Positions 1-5,612 of a stretch of 6,678 nt of DNA are shown piece after piece. A program made the translations under genes and the position numbers. Within the stretch, counting starts at the first letter, position 1. The number at the start of each line of letters is the position of its first letter. The DNA comes from Bacillota bacterium (GTDB lineage Bacteria; Bacillota; Sulfobacillia; JAJZYS01; JAJYTV01). The DNA is taken from assembly GCA_021786135.1 (NCBI GenBank), contig JAJYNV010000059.1, positions 1 through 6,678 on the forward strand. The letters run 5' to 3'. The notes under the pieces are model-generated. The model made no database searches, was not told the origin of the DNA, and saw only the letters and a program-made list of their open reading frames with translations.

Positions 1-1
1 G

Positions 2-49
2 CACGGTCCCGGCTCCACCTACCGTCTCCTGGCGCGTCGGCCGAACTAG
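2..49 (+). CDS. Possible 3' end of a rightward gene cut by the window edge
   Basis: One plus-strand frame stays open from the window edge to a TAG at 47-49. It would encode the tail HGPGSTYRLLARRPN. Twelve of the 15 third positions are G or C, as expected for a gene in GC-rich DNA. The strong hairpin at 61-91 lies just after the stop, where a terminator would be expected. The stretch is too short to identify a family, and the other two plus frames are also open here, so this is only a hint that a gene converges on the micro-protein gene at 114-323. Confidence 0.2.
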   Translation, partial: HGPGSTYRLLARRPN

Positions 50-60
50 CCGGGCATGCG

Positions 61-91
61 GCGGGAGCCATCCCAGGAGGATGGCCCCCGC
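61..91. terminator. Hairpin between convergent genes, possible bidirectional terminator
   Basis: Seen directly: GCCATCC (67-73) pairs perfectly with GGATGGC (79-85) around the loop CAGGA. After one A.C mismatch (66/86), five more G-C or C-G pairs (61-65 with 87-91) extend the stem to 12 pairs. It lies 22 bases beyond the minus-strand stop at 114 and 11 bases beyond the possible plus-strand stop at 49. Neither side carries a T-tract, so it is not a textbook intrinsic terminator. It could act as an RNA 3'-end stabiliser or a weak two-way terminator. Confidence 0.4.
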
Positions 92-113
92 ACACATATC
101 CAGCCAACGGTTC

Positions 114-323
114 CTAGTGCGCGCGCGCGCGGCGGCGGTGGAGCAGCAGCGCAACGCCGATACCAGCCGCCGGGATCAACGCCGCATACGGCACTTCCGG
201 CAAGTGGTTGCAATTCGCCACCAGCGTGCTGCCGGGCGAAGCCGCAAACGCGGGCGCCGCCAAGGCCAACGCGGTGACAGCGCTTGACGCCGCAGCCAGG
301 GAAACGCGAGTCCAGATGCGCAT
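114..323 (-). CDS. Secreted 69-residue micro-protein with exosortase (PEP-CTERM-like) sorting tail
   Basis: The protein has two recognisable parts and almost nothing between them. Residues 1-27 are a Sec signal peptide: MRIWTR n-region, an alanine/leucine core, and cleavage expected after AFA. Residues 41-69 form a tripartite sorting tail: LPEVPYAALIP (41-51), a hydrophobic span rich in A, G, V and L (52-61), then the basic end HRRRARAH. The putative mature part before the tail is only about 13 residues and includes one cysteine (C38). The ATG start is supported by the Shine-Dalgarno AAGGAG 7 bases upstream; longer reading of the same frame upstream has no protein-like character. The tail matches that of the secreted protein at 3043-3804 (L-P-E-x-x-Y-x-x-[LI]-[IM]-P), and an exosortase is encoded at 3801-5441, so it is inferred to be a substrate of that enzyme. 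It could be a sorted surface peptide, a leader-like decoy, or a remnant of a larger substrate that lost its middle. Confidence 0.75.
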   Translation of the reverse strand: MRIWTRVSLAAASSAVTALALAAPAFAASPGSTLVANCNHLPEVPYAALIPAAGIGVALLLHRRRARAH

Positions 324-327
324 CGAA

Positions 328-549
328 TCACTCCTTCCTGCAGTCGTCCCGAGCCGCGTGGGCGCGCGTCGCGTGCCGCGGCCATGGGGTCGGGCGGTCC
401 TGTGCGCATCCGCCCCGCGAAGCCTCTCCGCCCTGCGCCGGGGAGAAGCGCAGGATGGAGCGCTGGTCGCGGGGAAAGGCATCCCGCGCGGCTTGGCGCA
501 TCCGCTCCGAGGCGATGTACGCCAGACCTGAACCGCCTTCTTCCCCCAT
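328..549 (-). CDS. Possible 73-residue ORF of unknown function, upstream of the micro-protein
   Basis: I do not recognise this protein. It starts at an ATG with GGAG 5 bases upstream and ends in TGA 4 bases before the micro-protein ATG, an operon-like spacing that suggests translational coupling. My hand count of G+C by codon position is about 54, 47 and 59 of 73 for positions 1, 2 and 3, the order expected of real genes in GC-rich DNA. The N-terminal half (SGLAYIASERMRQAARDAF) could form a helix; the rest is rich in Arg, Gly and Pro and has two cysteines. No signal peptide or membrane segment is visible. GC-rich DNA yields many chance ORFs of this length, so it may be untranslated leader instead. 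Confidence 0.33.
   Translation of the reverse strand: MGEEGGSGLAYIASERMRQAARDAFPRDQRSILRFSPAQGGEASRGGCAQDRPTPWPRHATRAHAARDDCRKE
331..336 (-). promoter_or_regulatory. Ribosome binding site of the micro-protein gene
   Basis: The minus strand reads AGGAAGGAG then TGATTCG then ATG. The AAGGAG core is 7 bases from the start codon at 321-323. This decides the 69-residue start over the much longer upstream extension of the same frame. The TGA inside the spacer (328-330) is the stop of the possible upstream ORF at 328-549, so ribosomes finishing that ORF would arrive at this site. Confidence 0.7.
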
Positions 550-902
550 GCTGGCTCCAGCGTATCGGCCGGCTGCGACGCGGACAGTAGCAGGAAGGGA
601 TTCTGTAGGGGTCTCAAACGAGGTATCGCCTTGCTGTGGCGCCCCGAACTCGGCGCTGGCGGCGCACCTGCCTCACCGCAGGCTGCCTTCTCGGCGGCGT
701 GTCTTCGCGCTCGGTCTTGAGCAATCCCCCATTGCGCTCCAGCTGGCAATTGAGGATCATCGACATCGCCCGCGGCTGCGCGTCGGACTTCAGCCAAGGT
801 CCGGGGCGGGGGGAAGGCGCCCGAGCCGCCTCAGCAGCACGTCACGTCCGCTAGACGAGCCGTTGATTGTTGCCACTGCTCTCCCCCTGCCGGGACCCCG
901 TG
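550..902. other. Intergenic stretch without a convincing gene
   Basis: This is the gap between the stop of the ATPase gene (minus strand) and the small minus-strand ORFs. Frames open across it on both strands read as low-complexity Arg/Ala/Pro translations with no family signature. No T-tract terminator follows the ATPase stop, so ATPase transcripts may read through into the micro-protein gene. The only local structure seen is the alternating GCAAT/ATTGC set at 721-750. A minus-strand frame starting at 765 could encode about 50 residues, but it lacks a good ribosome binding site and is not called. Confidence 0.5.
721..750. repeat. Three alternating GCAAT/ATTGC arms
   Basis: GCAAT (721-725), ATTGC (731-735) and GCAAT (746-750) are arranged so that the middle arm can pair with either outer arm, with loops of 5 or 10 bases. 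This could be an operator or a small switchable hairpin upstream of the minus-strand micro-protein. The arms are only 5 bases long, so chance is a real possibility. Confidence 0.2.
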
Positions 903-2810
903 CTAGAACACGCCGCAGAGCGCCGCACCAAATGCGGCCAGAGCTTCCCGATAGGCGCGGAAATACGAGGCCCGCGCCAGATCGAGGCGCTCGGCGATGT
1001 CCTCGTGCGAGCCGACCTTGTCGAGGTAGTAGAGGCGCAGCAGCCGGCGCCGCAGCAAGGACGGGTCCCCGAGCTCGGCGCTGCGCAGCGCATCGAGCAG
1101 CCACTGGCGCATCTCCGCCTCGCCGGACTGTCCGACTCGGGCGCGATACACGGCTCCTGCCCGCGTGGCCACAAGACTTGTGCCCGCTGAGAACGCCTGC
1201 AGCACTTCCTTGGCGAGAGCCGACCGATCGGTCGCCGGCACGGCCGCCAAGCTGCGCTCGGCGAGTTGTGTCAGCCAGTCCCGGCCTCCCTCGATCTGCG
1301 ACTCGAGCAGATAGAATTCCTCGCCGATCGGGCGCAGCCCGAACATTTCGCAGGCGCCGCGCGCCGCGCCGATGCCATGCACCACGACATCTCCGCCCGA
1401 CCGCGCCGCCACAGCCAGAAGGCCCAGGAGAGAACCGACCGCGCACGCATCACGTGCCGCGACGACGCAGAGGGTGGCCTCTTGCGGAACCCGGATACGT
1501 GCCGCGCCGCCCGCCGGCAATGCGCTCGCATCCGTCATGACGGCTGCACCGCGCGCGGTTCCGCTCTCGTCCCGCAGCACCCAGAGTCGGTCTGGCGCCA
1601 GGATGCAGATCGTTCTCAGCCAGGGTGCTTCGAGCAGACGCTCCGCCAGGGCCAGGCCTTCCGGCCCGTTGATGACGAGACCTGGACACGACAGCCCCGG
1701 CCGCCTGCGCTCGTACAGAAGCCGCAGGGCCAGCGCCTCCTCGATCTGGCCTCGCCGCTCGTCCGCTGTCACCAGCCGTCGGATGGCCCGGCCCAGCCAG
1801 ACCTGACGGAGCCAGGGCCGCTCCCTCGCTGTCGCTCCCTCCACGGCCCGGCTGAGATGCGCGTCGAGGCGGTGCCAATTTCCTGCCTCGATGCTGCCCG
1901 GGAGTCGTTCCAGGATGTCCCAACCGATTTGCGTGGTTTCTTCGCCCAGCATGGCAGAGAGGAGAGCGCGGTTGAAGTAGGGCAGCAGTGAAGCGGCTTG
2001 CAGGACGAGTTCTTCTGCGTCGAGCGCGGATTCCGCACGCCAGGCCGCGCGCCGCGAACCGGGGTGGATGAGCTGCTCGAGGATGAAGTCCTGGACGCCG
2101 CCGCGCGGCTCAGGCGCGGCAAGTTCCATCTGGGCGCCTACGGCGACTTCACGCTCTGCGCTCAAGACGTCGGCCACCTGGGCAAGGAGCGCTGGCCGGC
2201 CACCTGTGAGCGTGAGGGCCTCCTGCTGCACCGTGCCATCCTCGACGCCATGGAAGGCCAGAAGCCTCCTCGCATCGCCTGGCGGCAGATCGCTCAGGGG
2301 CAGGCGCTCGACGAAGCTGCGCCATGTGCGTTCGAGCGGCCAGAGCGCTGCGGGCGGCCGCCGACCGGAAAGCAGCGCAAGAATACCCTCCGGCAGCCTG
2401 TAGAGAAGTCGTGTGCGCACGAGCATTTCCGTTGCGCCAAGGGTGTCGTAGTCGTCGATGACCAGGAGGAGCCCGTTCTCCCGCGCCATCGCAGCCAGCG
2501 ACGGGATGAGCATCTCCGGCGTGGCGCACGCAGCGTCGAAGGCGAGAGCCTGCGCGATCTGCCGGATCAGTCCCTCAAACCCGTCCTCAGCCGAGGCGGA
2601 AACCTCCACGGTCGCAGATCCCCTGTGCTGCGCCGCGCGCTGCGACGCGCGCAGAAACGCCGTCTTGCCTACGCCGCGCGGACCATAGGCGTACGCCACC
2701 AGCGCTTCGCAGCGCGCGCGCTCGAGAAGCTGCTCGATCATGGTCAGTTCGCCGCGTCGACCGATGAACTGCTGTGCCTCGATCTCTAGGAGCGCCTCTT
2801 CGATGGACAT
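903..2810 (-). CDS. STAND/AAA-type ATPase with C-terminal helix-turn-helix, probable regulator
   Basis: This 635-residue cytoplasmic protein opens with the usual entry motif of AAA/STAND ATPases (FIGRRGEL, 15-22). It then has Walker A GPRGVGKT (43-50), Walker B LLLVIDDYD (114-122), a sensor-like strand ILALLSGR (143-150) and the STAND GxP motif TGGRPALLA (202-210). The middle is mostly helical and unassigned. A segment near 480-550, ending MFGLRPIGEEFYLLE, looks distantly like the end of a GNAT fold, which is only a guess. The last ~65 residues hold a sigma-4/HTH-like element, HEDIAERLDLARASYFRAYR, typical of DNA-binding tails in such regulators. The start chosen is the ATG at 2808-2810, with GGGGG 6 bases upstream, because the FIGRR motif follows at once; a 57-residue Arg/Pro-rich extension to 2981 looks like intergenic DNA. 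The gene is divergent from the substrate-exosortase operon, which suggests local transcriptional control by a signal-responsive ATPase. Confidence 0.9.
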   Translation of the reverse strand: MSIEEALLEIEAQQFIGRRGELTMIEQLLERARCEALVAYAYGPRGVGKTAFLRASQRAAQHRGSATVEVSASAEDGFEGLIRQIAQALAFDAACATPEMLIPSLAAMARENGLLLVIDDYDTLGATEMLVRTRLLYRLPEGILALLSGRRPPAALWPLERTWRSFVERLPLSDLPPGDARRLLAFHGVEDGTVQQEALTLTGGRPALLAQVADVLSAEREVAVGAQMELAAPEPRGGVQDFILEQLIHPGSRRAAWRAESALDAEELVLQAASLLPYFNRALLSAMLGEETTQIGWDILERLPGSIEAGNWHRLDAHLSRAVEGATARERPWLRQVWLGRAIRRLVTADERRGQIEEALALRLLYERRRPGLSCPGLVINGPEGLALAERLLEAPWLRTICILAPDRLWVLRDESGTARGAAVMTDASALPAGGAARIRVPQEATLCVVAARDACAVGSLLGLLAVAARSGGDVVVHGIGAARGACEMFGLRPIGEEFYLLESQIEGGRDWLTQLAERSLAAVPATDRSALAKEVLQAFSAGTSLVATRAGAVYRARVGQSGEAEMRQWLLDALRSAELGDPSLLRRRLLRLYYLDKVGSHEDIAERLDLARASYFRAYREALAAFGAALCGVF

Positions 2811-2960
2811 GCCGTACCCCCGGTGCCCGCCCTGGAACTGAGCATAGGGCTTGGCACGCGCAGGGCGCCGTGAAGGGCGTCGATCGCGATGCGTCACTCT
2901 TCGCAGTTCTTCCCGAGAGGTCGGCAGGGTTCGATGAGGCGAGGCGGGCGGAGAGACGAC

Positions 2961-2978
2961 TGACACTGCGCGTGACAC
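2961..2978. promoter_or_regulatory. TGACAC direct repeat, candidate operator
   Basis: The sequence is TGACAC, six bases, TGACAC, giving a 12-base period. It lies 65 bases before the TTG start of the secreted substrate gene and 150 bases before the start of the divergent ATPase gene. Direct repeats in divergent promoters often bind regulators; binding by the HTH domain of the neighbouring ATPase is a guess. Confidence 0.25.
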
Positions 2979-3027
2979 CACCTGCTGTACTGCGGTGAGG
3001 GAAGCCGTCTGCTACCGTCACCAGCAC

Positions 3028-3034
3028 AGGGGGG
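3028..3034 (+). promoter_or_regulatory. Ribosome binding site selecting a TTG start
   Basis: AGGGGGG lies 8 bases before TTG at 3043-3045. This is the best-placed Shine-Dalgarno for the secreted substrate gene. It favours TTG over the GTG at 2995, which would put a polar, His/Arg-rich stretch ahead of the signal peptide, and over the GTG at 3055, which is about 20 bases from the site. Confidence 0.6.
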
Positions 3035-3042
3035 ACCGACCC

Positions 3043-3804
3043 TTGCATACGTCCGTGCGGAGACGGAGCCTGTCCGTCGCCTTCGCAGTCGCCACGATTG
3101 CCACGGCTGCGGCCCTTTTGCTGCTCTTGCACCCCGGCCATGCCGCGCGGGCCGCAGCGGTGCCCACACTCGCCCTCGGACAGCCGTTCCGCCAGAGGCT
3201 GAACGCAGGCAGTCGCATCACGGTCCGCTATCCGCCGCAGTCGCTGCGACGCGGCATCGCGATCGATCTGCTCGCAGTCTCTCGAAGTGGTGCCATCCTG
3301 GGCCGTCTCACCGCGACGGCAGGTGCTTCCGAGGTCGCGCAAGGCTACCTTTCGCTGCGGGTTCCCGCGGTAAGCAGCCAACCCGCCTATTGGATCGCCT
3401 TGGCGCCCCAGGGCCTTGTCTTTCCCATGCGCCTGCAAATAGCACCGGAAGGGCCAAAACCTTCGGGAACCGCACTCGCCGCGATCGTGACTGGAGTTCC
3501 AGCAGACCAGACCGTCTATCTGCTCGGGGAACGACCGCTGGCACAAGATCCGGGCCGGATCGCGGCCTATATCGCGCCCAGTTCCTGCATCCCCAACCCC
3601 TCGACCGGCGGCATGACGATCTGCAACTTCCACGCACCGCCTGGCTATGGCAGTCAGGCGATCACCTTCACCGCGTTTTCGACATCGGGGCAGACCGCCT
3701 CGCTGCCTTACGACAACTTGCCGGAAGCCGTCTATCCCTCCATCATGCCTGTCCTCGCCATCGTGCTCGCTTGGCTCCGTAAACCGCGGGAGGTGTCCTC
3801 ATGA
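3043..3804 (+). CDS. Secreted protein with LPExxY exosortase sorting tail (probable exosortase substrate)
   Basis: This 253-residue protein (from the TTG start) has a clear signal peptide: n-region RRR (6-8), a hydrophobic core to about residue 29, and cleavage near ARA or AAA (37-39). The mature part (about 40-220) looks beta-rich, with alternating polar and hydrophobic residues (for example GSQAITFTAF), and carries a likely disulfide pair C182 and C194. I recognise no named domain. The C-terminus is a sorting signal: LPEAVYPSIMP (226-236), a short hydrophobic run VLAIVLAWL (237-245) and a basic end RKPRE. It aligns with the tail of the micro-protein at 114-323. In exosortase systems such tails hold the protein in the membrane until the transpeptidase cleaves and transfers it. 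The stop overlaps the exosortase start, so the two are co-translated, which strongly suggests enzyme and dedicated substrate. Confidence 0.85.
   Translation: MHTSVRRRSLSVAFAVATIATAAALLLLLHPGHAARAAAVPTLALGQPFRQRLNAGSRITVRYPPQSLRRGIAIDLLAVSRSGAILGRLTATAGASEVAQGYLSLRVPAVSSQPAYWIALAPQGLVFPMRLQIAPEGPKPSGTALAAIVTGVPADQTVYLLGERPLAQDPGRIAAYIAPSSCIPNPSTGGMTICNFHAPPGYGSQAITFTAFSTSGQTASLPYDNLPEAVYPSIMPVLAIVLAWLRKPREVSS
3789..3793 (+). promoter_or_regulatory. Ribosome binding site of the exosortase gene, inside the substrate gene
   Basis: GGAGG lies 7 bases before the ATG at 3801, within the last codons of the substrate gene. With the ATGA overlap of start and stop it points to translational coupling and fixes the exosortase start. 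Confidence 0.75.
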
Positions 3805-5441
3805 GCGTCACGGCAGCCTTGACCGGCCGGCGAAGCGGAGCAGCAAGCCTCCGTCTCGTCGCCTGGGCGGTCTTGTCCCTGGGACCGCTGGCGGCATATG
3901 CCGCACCGCTCTGGCAGGACATCTTGGCCGACACCCCGATTGCCTACCTCATGTGGATCCCGCTGCTGGCCATCATCTGGGGCGCCCAGGAACTGCAGCG
4001 GAGCGAGGTGGACCCGGGCGACGCGGAACTTGACGCCATCCTCGGCATCAGCCTGCTGCTCGTGACCGGGGCGGCACTCGTCATCGGACCAGCACGGTGG
4101 CCCTATTTCTTTGTCATGGACAACGGGGGCCTCTTGCTTTGGCCGCTTTGGCTGCTCGGCATGTCCTGGCTGCTCTTCGGGATCAGCGTCACGCCACGAC
4201 TCCTGTCGCCAGCCGCCTACCTTCTCCTGGCCTGGCCGCCTCTGCTGAGCGCAGTCGCCTCCCTGACCCAGAGCGTGCTCGTGCGCATAGCCATCGGCGC
4301 CGTCCTGGATCTCAGCCGCTTCCTGCCCTGGCTGCAGACGCAGGGGCAAGGAACCTTCCTGGTCGCCCACGGTTCCACCCTGGTGCCGGTGCTGGTGTCG
4401 AACGCCTGCAGCGGCGCGGACAGCGCCGTGGGTGCAGCCATCCTGCTGCCTGTGCTGCTGGCGCGTCTGAGAGGTGCCCTGTGGCGCAAGATGCTGCTTG
4501 TGCTCGCGGCCATCGTGGGTGCCGTAGTCCTGAATGTGCTGCGACTTGCCGCAATCATCGCGGCGATCCACTACCTGGGCGCGGCATTCGCACTGGGTGT
4601 GGTGCACCCGTCTCTCGGTTTTGTCCTCTTCGCCTTTCTGGCCGTCATCATGCTGTCTGCGGCCGGGTGGCTCGGGCTGCGCCAGTTGGACTTTGCCGCG
4701 CACCTCCCCATCGTCACCCTCAGCAGGCTCCTCCTGGCTCTCGGCCTCGCCGCCGGACTGTTCGCGTTGCTCGTGCCCCTCTTCGCCATGCACCCTGGTG
4801 CACCCGGCAGCCCCCTCAGCGTGCGCAGCTCGGACCCCTGGGCGCTCCTGCCACGCCTGTCCGGCTTCAAGCCCACCGCGAAGCATCACTACAACGACAG
4901 CAGCATCCTCGGTCCGGGCGGCTACAGCGTCGCGCAGCTCTACGTGTCAGCGAGCGGCGCGACCATCCTGGCGGAGGTCTGGCTCACGCCGAATCTCACC
5001 ACGCTTGAGACCTACGGTTTCAAGGATTGCCTCATGTTCCACGGCGAGACGATCGGCGCCATCCGGACCATTGCCGTGGGCGGCATACCCGCCGTCGACT
5101 ATGCGCTGACGTTGCCGCCCGACAAAGTGGGAGGAGCACGACAGGCCTACGAGGACATCGAGTGGGAGAGTGCCGTGCGTCTGCCCGGCGGCACCGTGCG
5201 CTACCTCCGCTACGCCATCGCCTCGCTGCCGCAGCCGGGACGCGCGTGGCCCACCTTGCCCTCCATGCCACGAGTGCAGTCCTTGCCCAGCATCGTCGCC
5301 GCCGCGCTGCCGCCAGCGAGCGGCGCCTGGCCCACGTCCCTCGCGACCACGCGGGATGAGCTGGATCACTTCGCGCGAACATTCGTCCAGGCGATGGTGG
5401 GCCAGGACGGAACCGTCGCTGACGCTGCGACCCAGCGCTGA
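3801..5441 (+). CDS. Exosortase/archaeosortase-family transpeptidase with extra C-terminal domain
   Basis: Exosortases are integral-membrane cysteine transpeptidases that cleave PEP-CTERM-type tails of exported proteins. This 546-residue protein has about eight or nine hydrophobic segments between residues 17 and 330. The family triad is visible in order: Cys203 in NACSGADS, Arg248 in NVLRLA and His269 in HPSLG, at the ends of adjacent membrane segments as in other family members. After the last membrane segment (about 305-330) comes a soluble domain of some 215 residues with the stretch FKDCLMFHGE (407-416). It may be related to the EpsI-type (DUF3485) domain sometimes fused to exosortases, but I cannot confirm this. 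The domain probably lies outside the membrane. The gene overlaps the upstream substrate gene by 4 bases (ATGA). The variant subfamily cannot be named from sequence reading alone, but the family call is firm. Confidence 0.92.
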   Translation: MSVTAALTGRRSGAASLRLVAWAVLSLGPLAAYAAPLWQDILADTPIAYLMWIPLLAIIWGAQELQRSEVDPGDAELDAILGISLLLVTGAALVIGPARWPYFFVMDNGGLLLWPLWLLGMSWLLFGISVTPRLLSPAAYLLLAWPPLLSAVASLTQSVLVRIAIGAVLDLSRFLPWLQTQGQGTFLVAHGSTLVPVLVSNACSGADSAVGAAILLPVLLARLRGALWRKMLLVLAAIVGAVVLNVLRLAAIIAAIHYLGAAFALGVVHPSLGFVLFAFLAVIMLSAAGWLGLRQLDFAAHLPIVTLSRLLLALGLAAGLFALLVPLFAMHPGAPGSPLSVRSSDPWALLPRLSGFKPTAKHHYNDSSILGPGGYSVAQLYVSASGATILAEVWLTPNLTTLETYGFKDCLMFHGETIGAIRTIAVGGIPAVDYALTLPPDKVGGARQAYEDIEWESAVRLPGGTVRYLRYAIASLPQPGRAWPTLPSMPRVQSLPSIVAAALPPASGAWPTSLATTRDELDHFARTFVQAMVGQDGTVADAATQR

Positions 5442-5498
5442 ACTTTGCTCTGAAGCGGCTGTCTCTCTCCCCCAGGTCCGCTCCGGGCCCAAGGTTTG

Positions 5499-5558
5499 GC
5501 CGACTCGGTCGGCAGGAAGCGCTCAAGGTGCCTGAGAGTCTGCACCGGCGTGTGCAGA
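5499..5558 (+). terminator. Two hairpins after the exosortase gene, weak terminator candidates
   Basis: The 171-base spacer after the exosortase stop holds two short perfect stems: GCCGAC/GTCGGC (5499-5504 with 5508-5513, 3-base loop) and TCTGCAC/GTGCAGA (5539-5545 with 5552-5558, 6-base loop). Neither is followed by a T-tract. They could mark the operon end or belong to the flank of the insertion sequence. Confidence 0.3.
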
Positions 5559-5571
5559 GGGTTAGCAGCAG

Positions 5572-5599
5572 TTGACTGGTCCATGGCGAAATGTAGACA
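5572..5599 (+). promoter_or_regulatory. Possible promoter of the IS607-type element
   Basis: TTGACT (5572-5577) resembles a -35 box. TAGACA follows after 16 bases as a weak -10; a better-looking GATAAT at 5605-5610 is too far away and nearly touches the tnpA ATG. The stretch 5590-5612 is distinctly AT-rich against its surroundings, as element ends often are. Confidence 0.25.
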
Positions 5600-5612
5600 T
5601 ATGGGATAATGT

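Larger units (their letters stand above)
2811..3042. promoter_or_regulatory. Divergent intergenic region between the regulator and the exosortase operon
   Basis: Both transcripts should start within these 232 bases. I see no consensus sigma-70 promoter in either direction. The best rightward guess is CTGACA (2960-2965) with TGTACT (2986-2991), but the 20-base spacing is too long. The notable element is the direct repeat at 2961-2978. A palindrome ATCGCGAT lies near 2882-2889. Regulator binding here is inferred from the gene layout alone. Confidence 0.45.

Noticed and set aside
585..632. CRISPR-repeat-like string GTTTGAGACC on the minus strand
   Set aside because: A single copy with no second repeat or regular spacing anywhere in the window.
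716..765. Possible 50-residue minus-strand ORF starting MSMILNCQLERNGG (extends to about 613)
   Set aside because: No good Shine-Dalgarno, an Arg-rich tail without motifs, and weak codon-position signal.
114..797. Long (227-codon) version of the micro-protein frame
   Set aside because: The added N-terminal part is Arg/Ala/Pro-rich without motifs and would bury a perfect signal peptide that has its own ATG and Shine-Dalgarno.
284..1540. Plus-strand ORF of 418 codons
   Set aside because: Mostly antisense to the ATPase gene; the translation is Arg/Pro-rich with no motif, typical of antisense frames in GC-rich DNA.
1998..2789. Plus-strand ORF of 263 codons
   Set aside because: Antisense to the ATPase domain; no recognisable motif.
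2811..2981. 57-residue N-terminal extension of the ATPase
   Set aside because: Basic, proline-rich and unlike a domain; the ATG at 2808-2810 has a ribosome site and leads straight into the conserved FIGRR motif.
2587..3633. Minus-strand ORF of 348 codons
   Set aside because: Overlaps both the ATPase start and the secreted substrate gene; no family signature, while both sense genes have clear motifs.
3732..4889. Minus-strand ORF of 385 codons
   Set aside because: Antisense to the exosortase; the Gln/Glu/Gly/His-rich hydrophilic translation is the mirror of hydrophobic membrane-helix codons.
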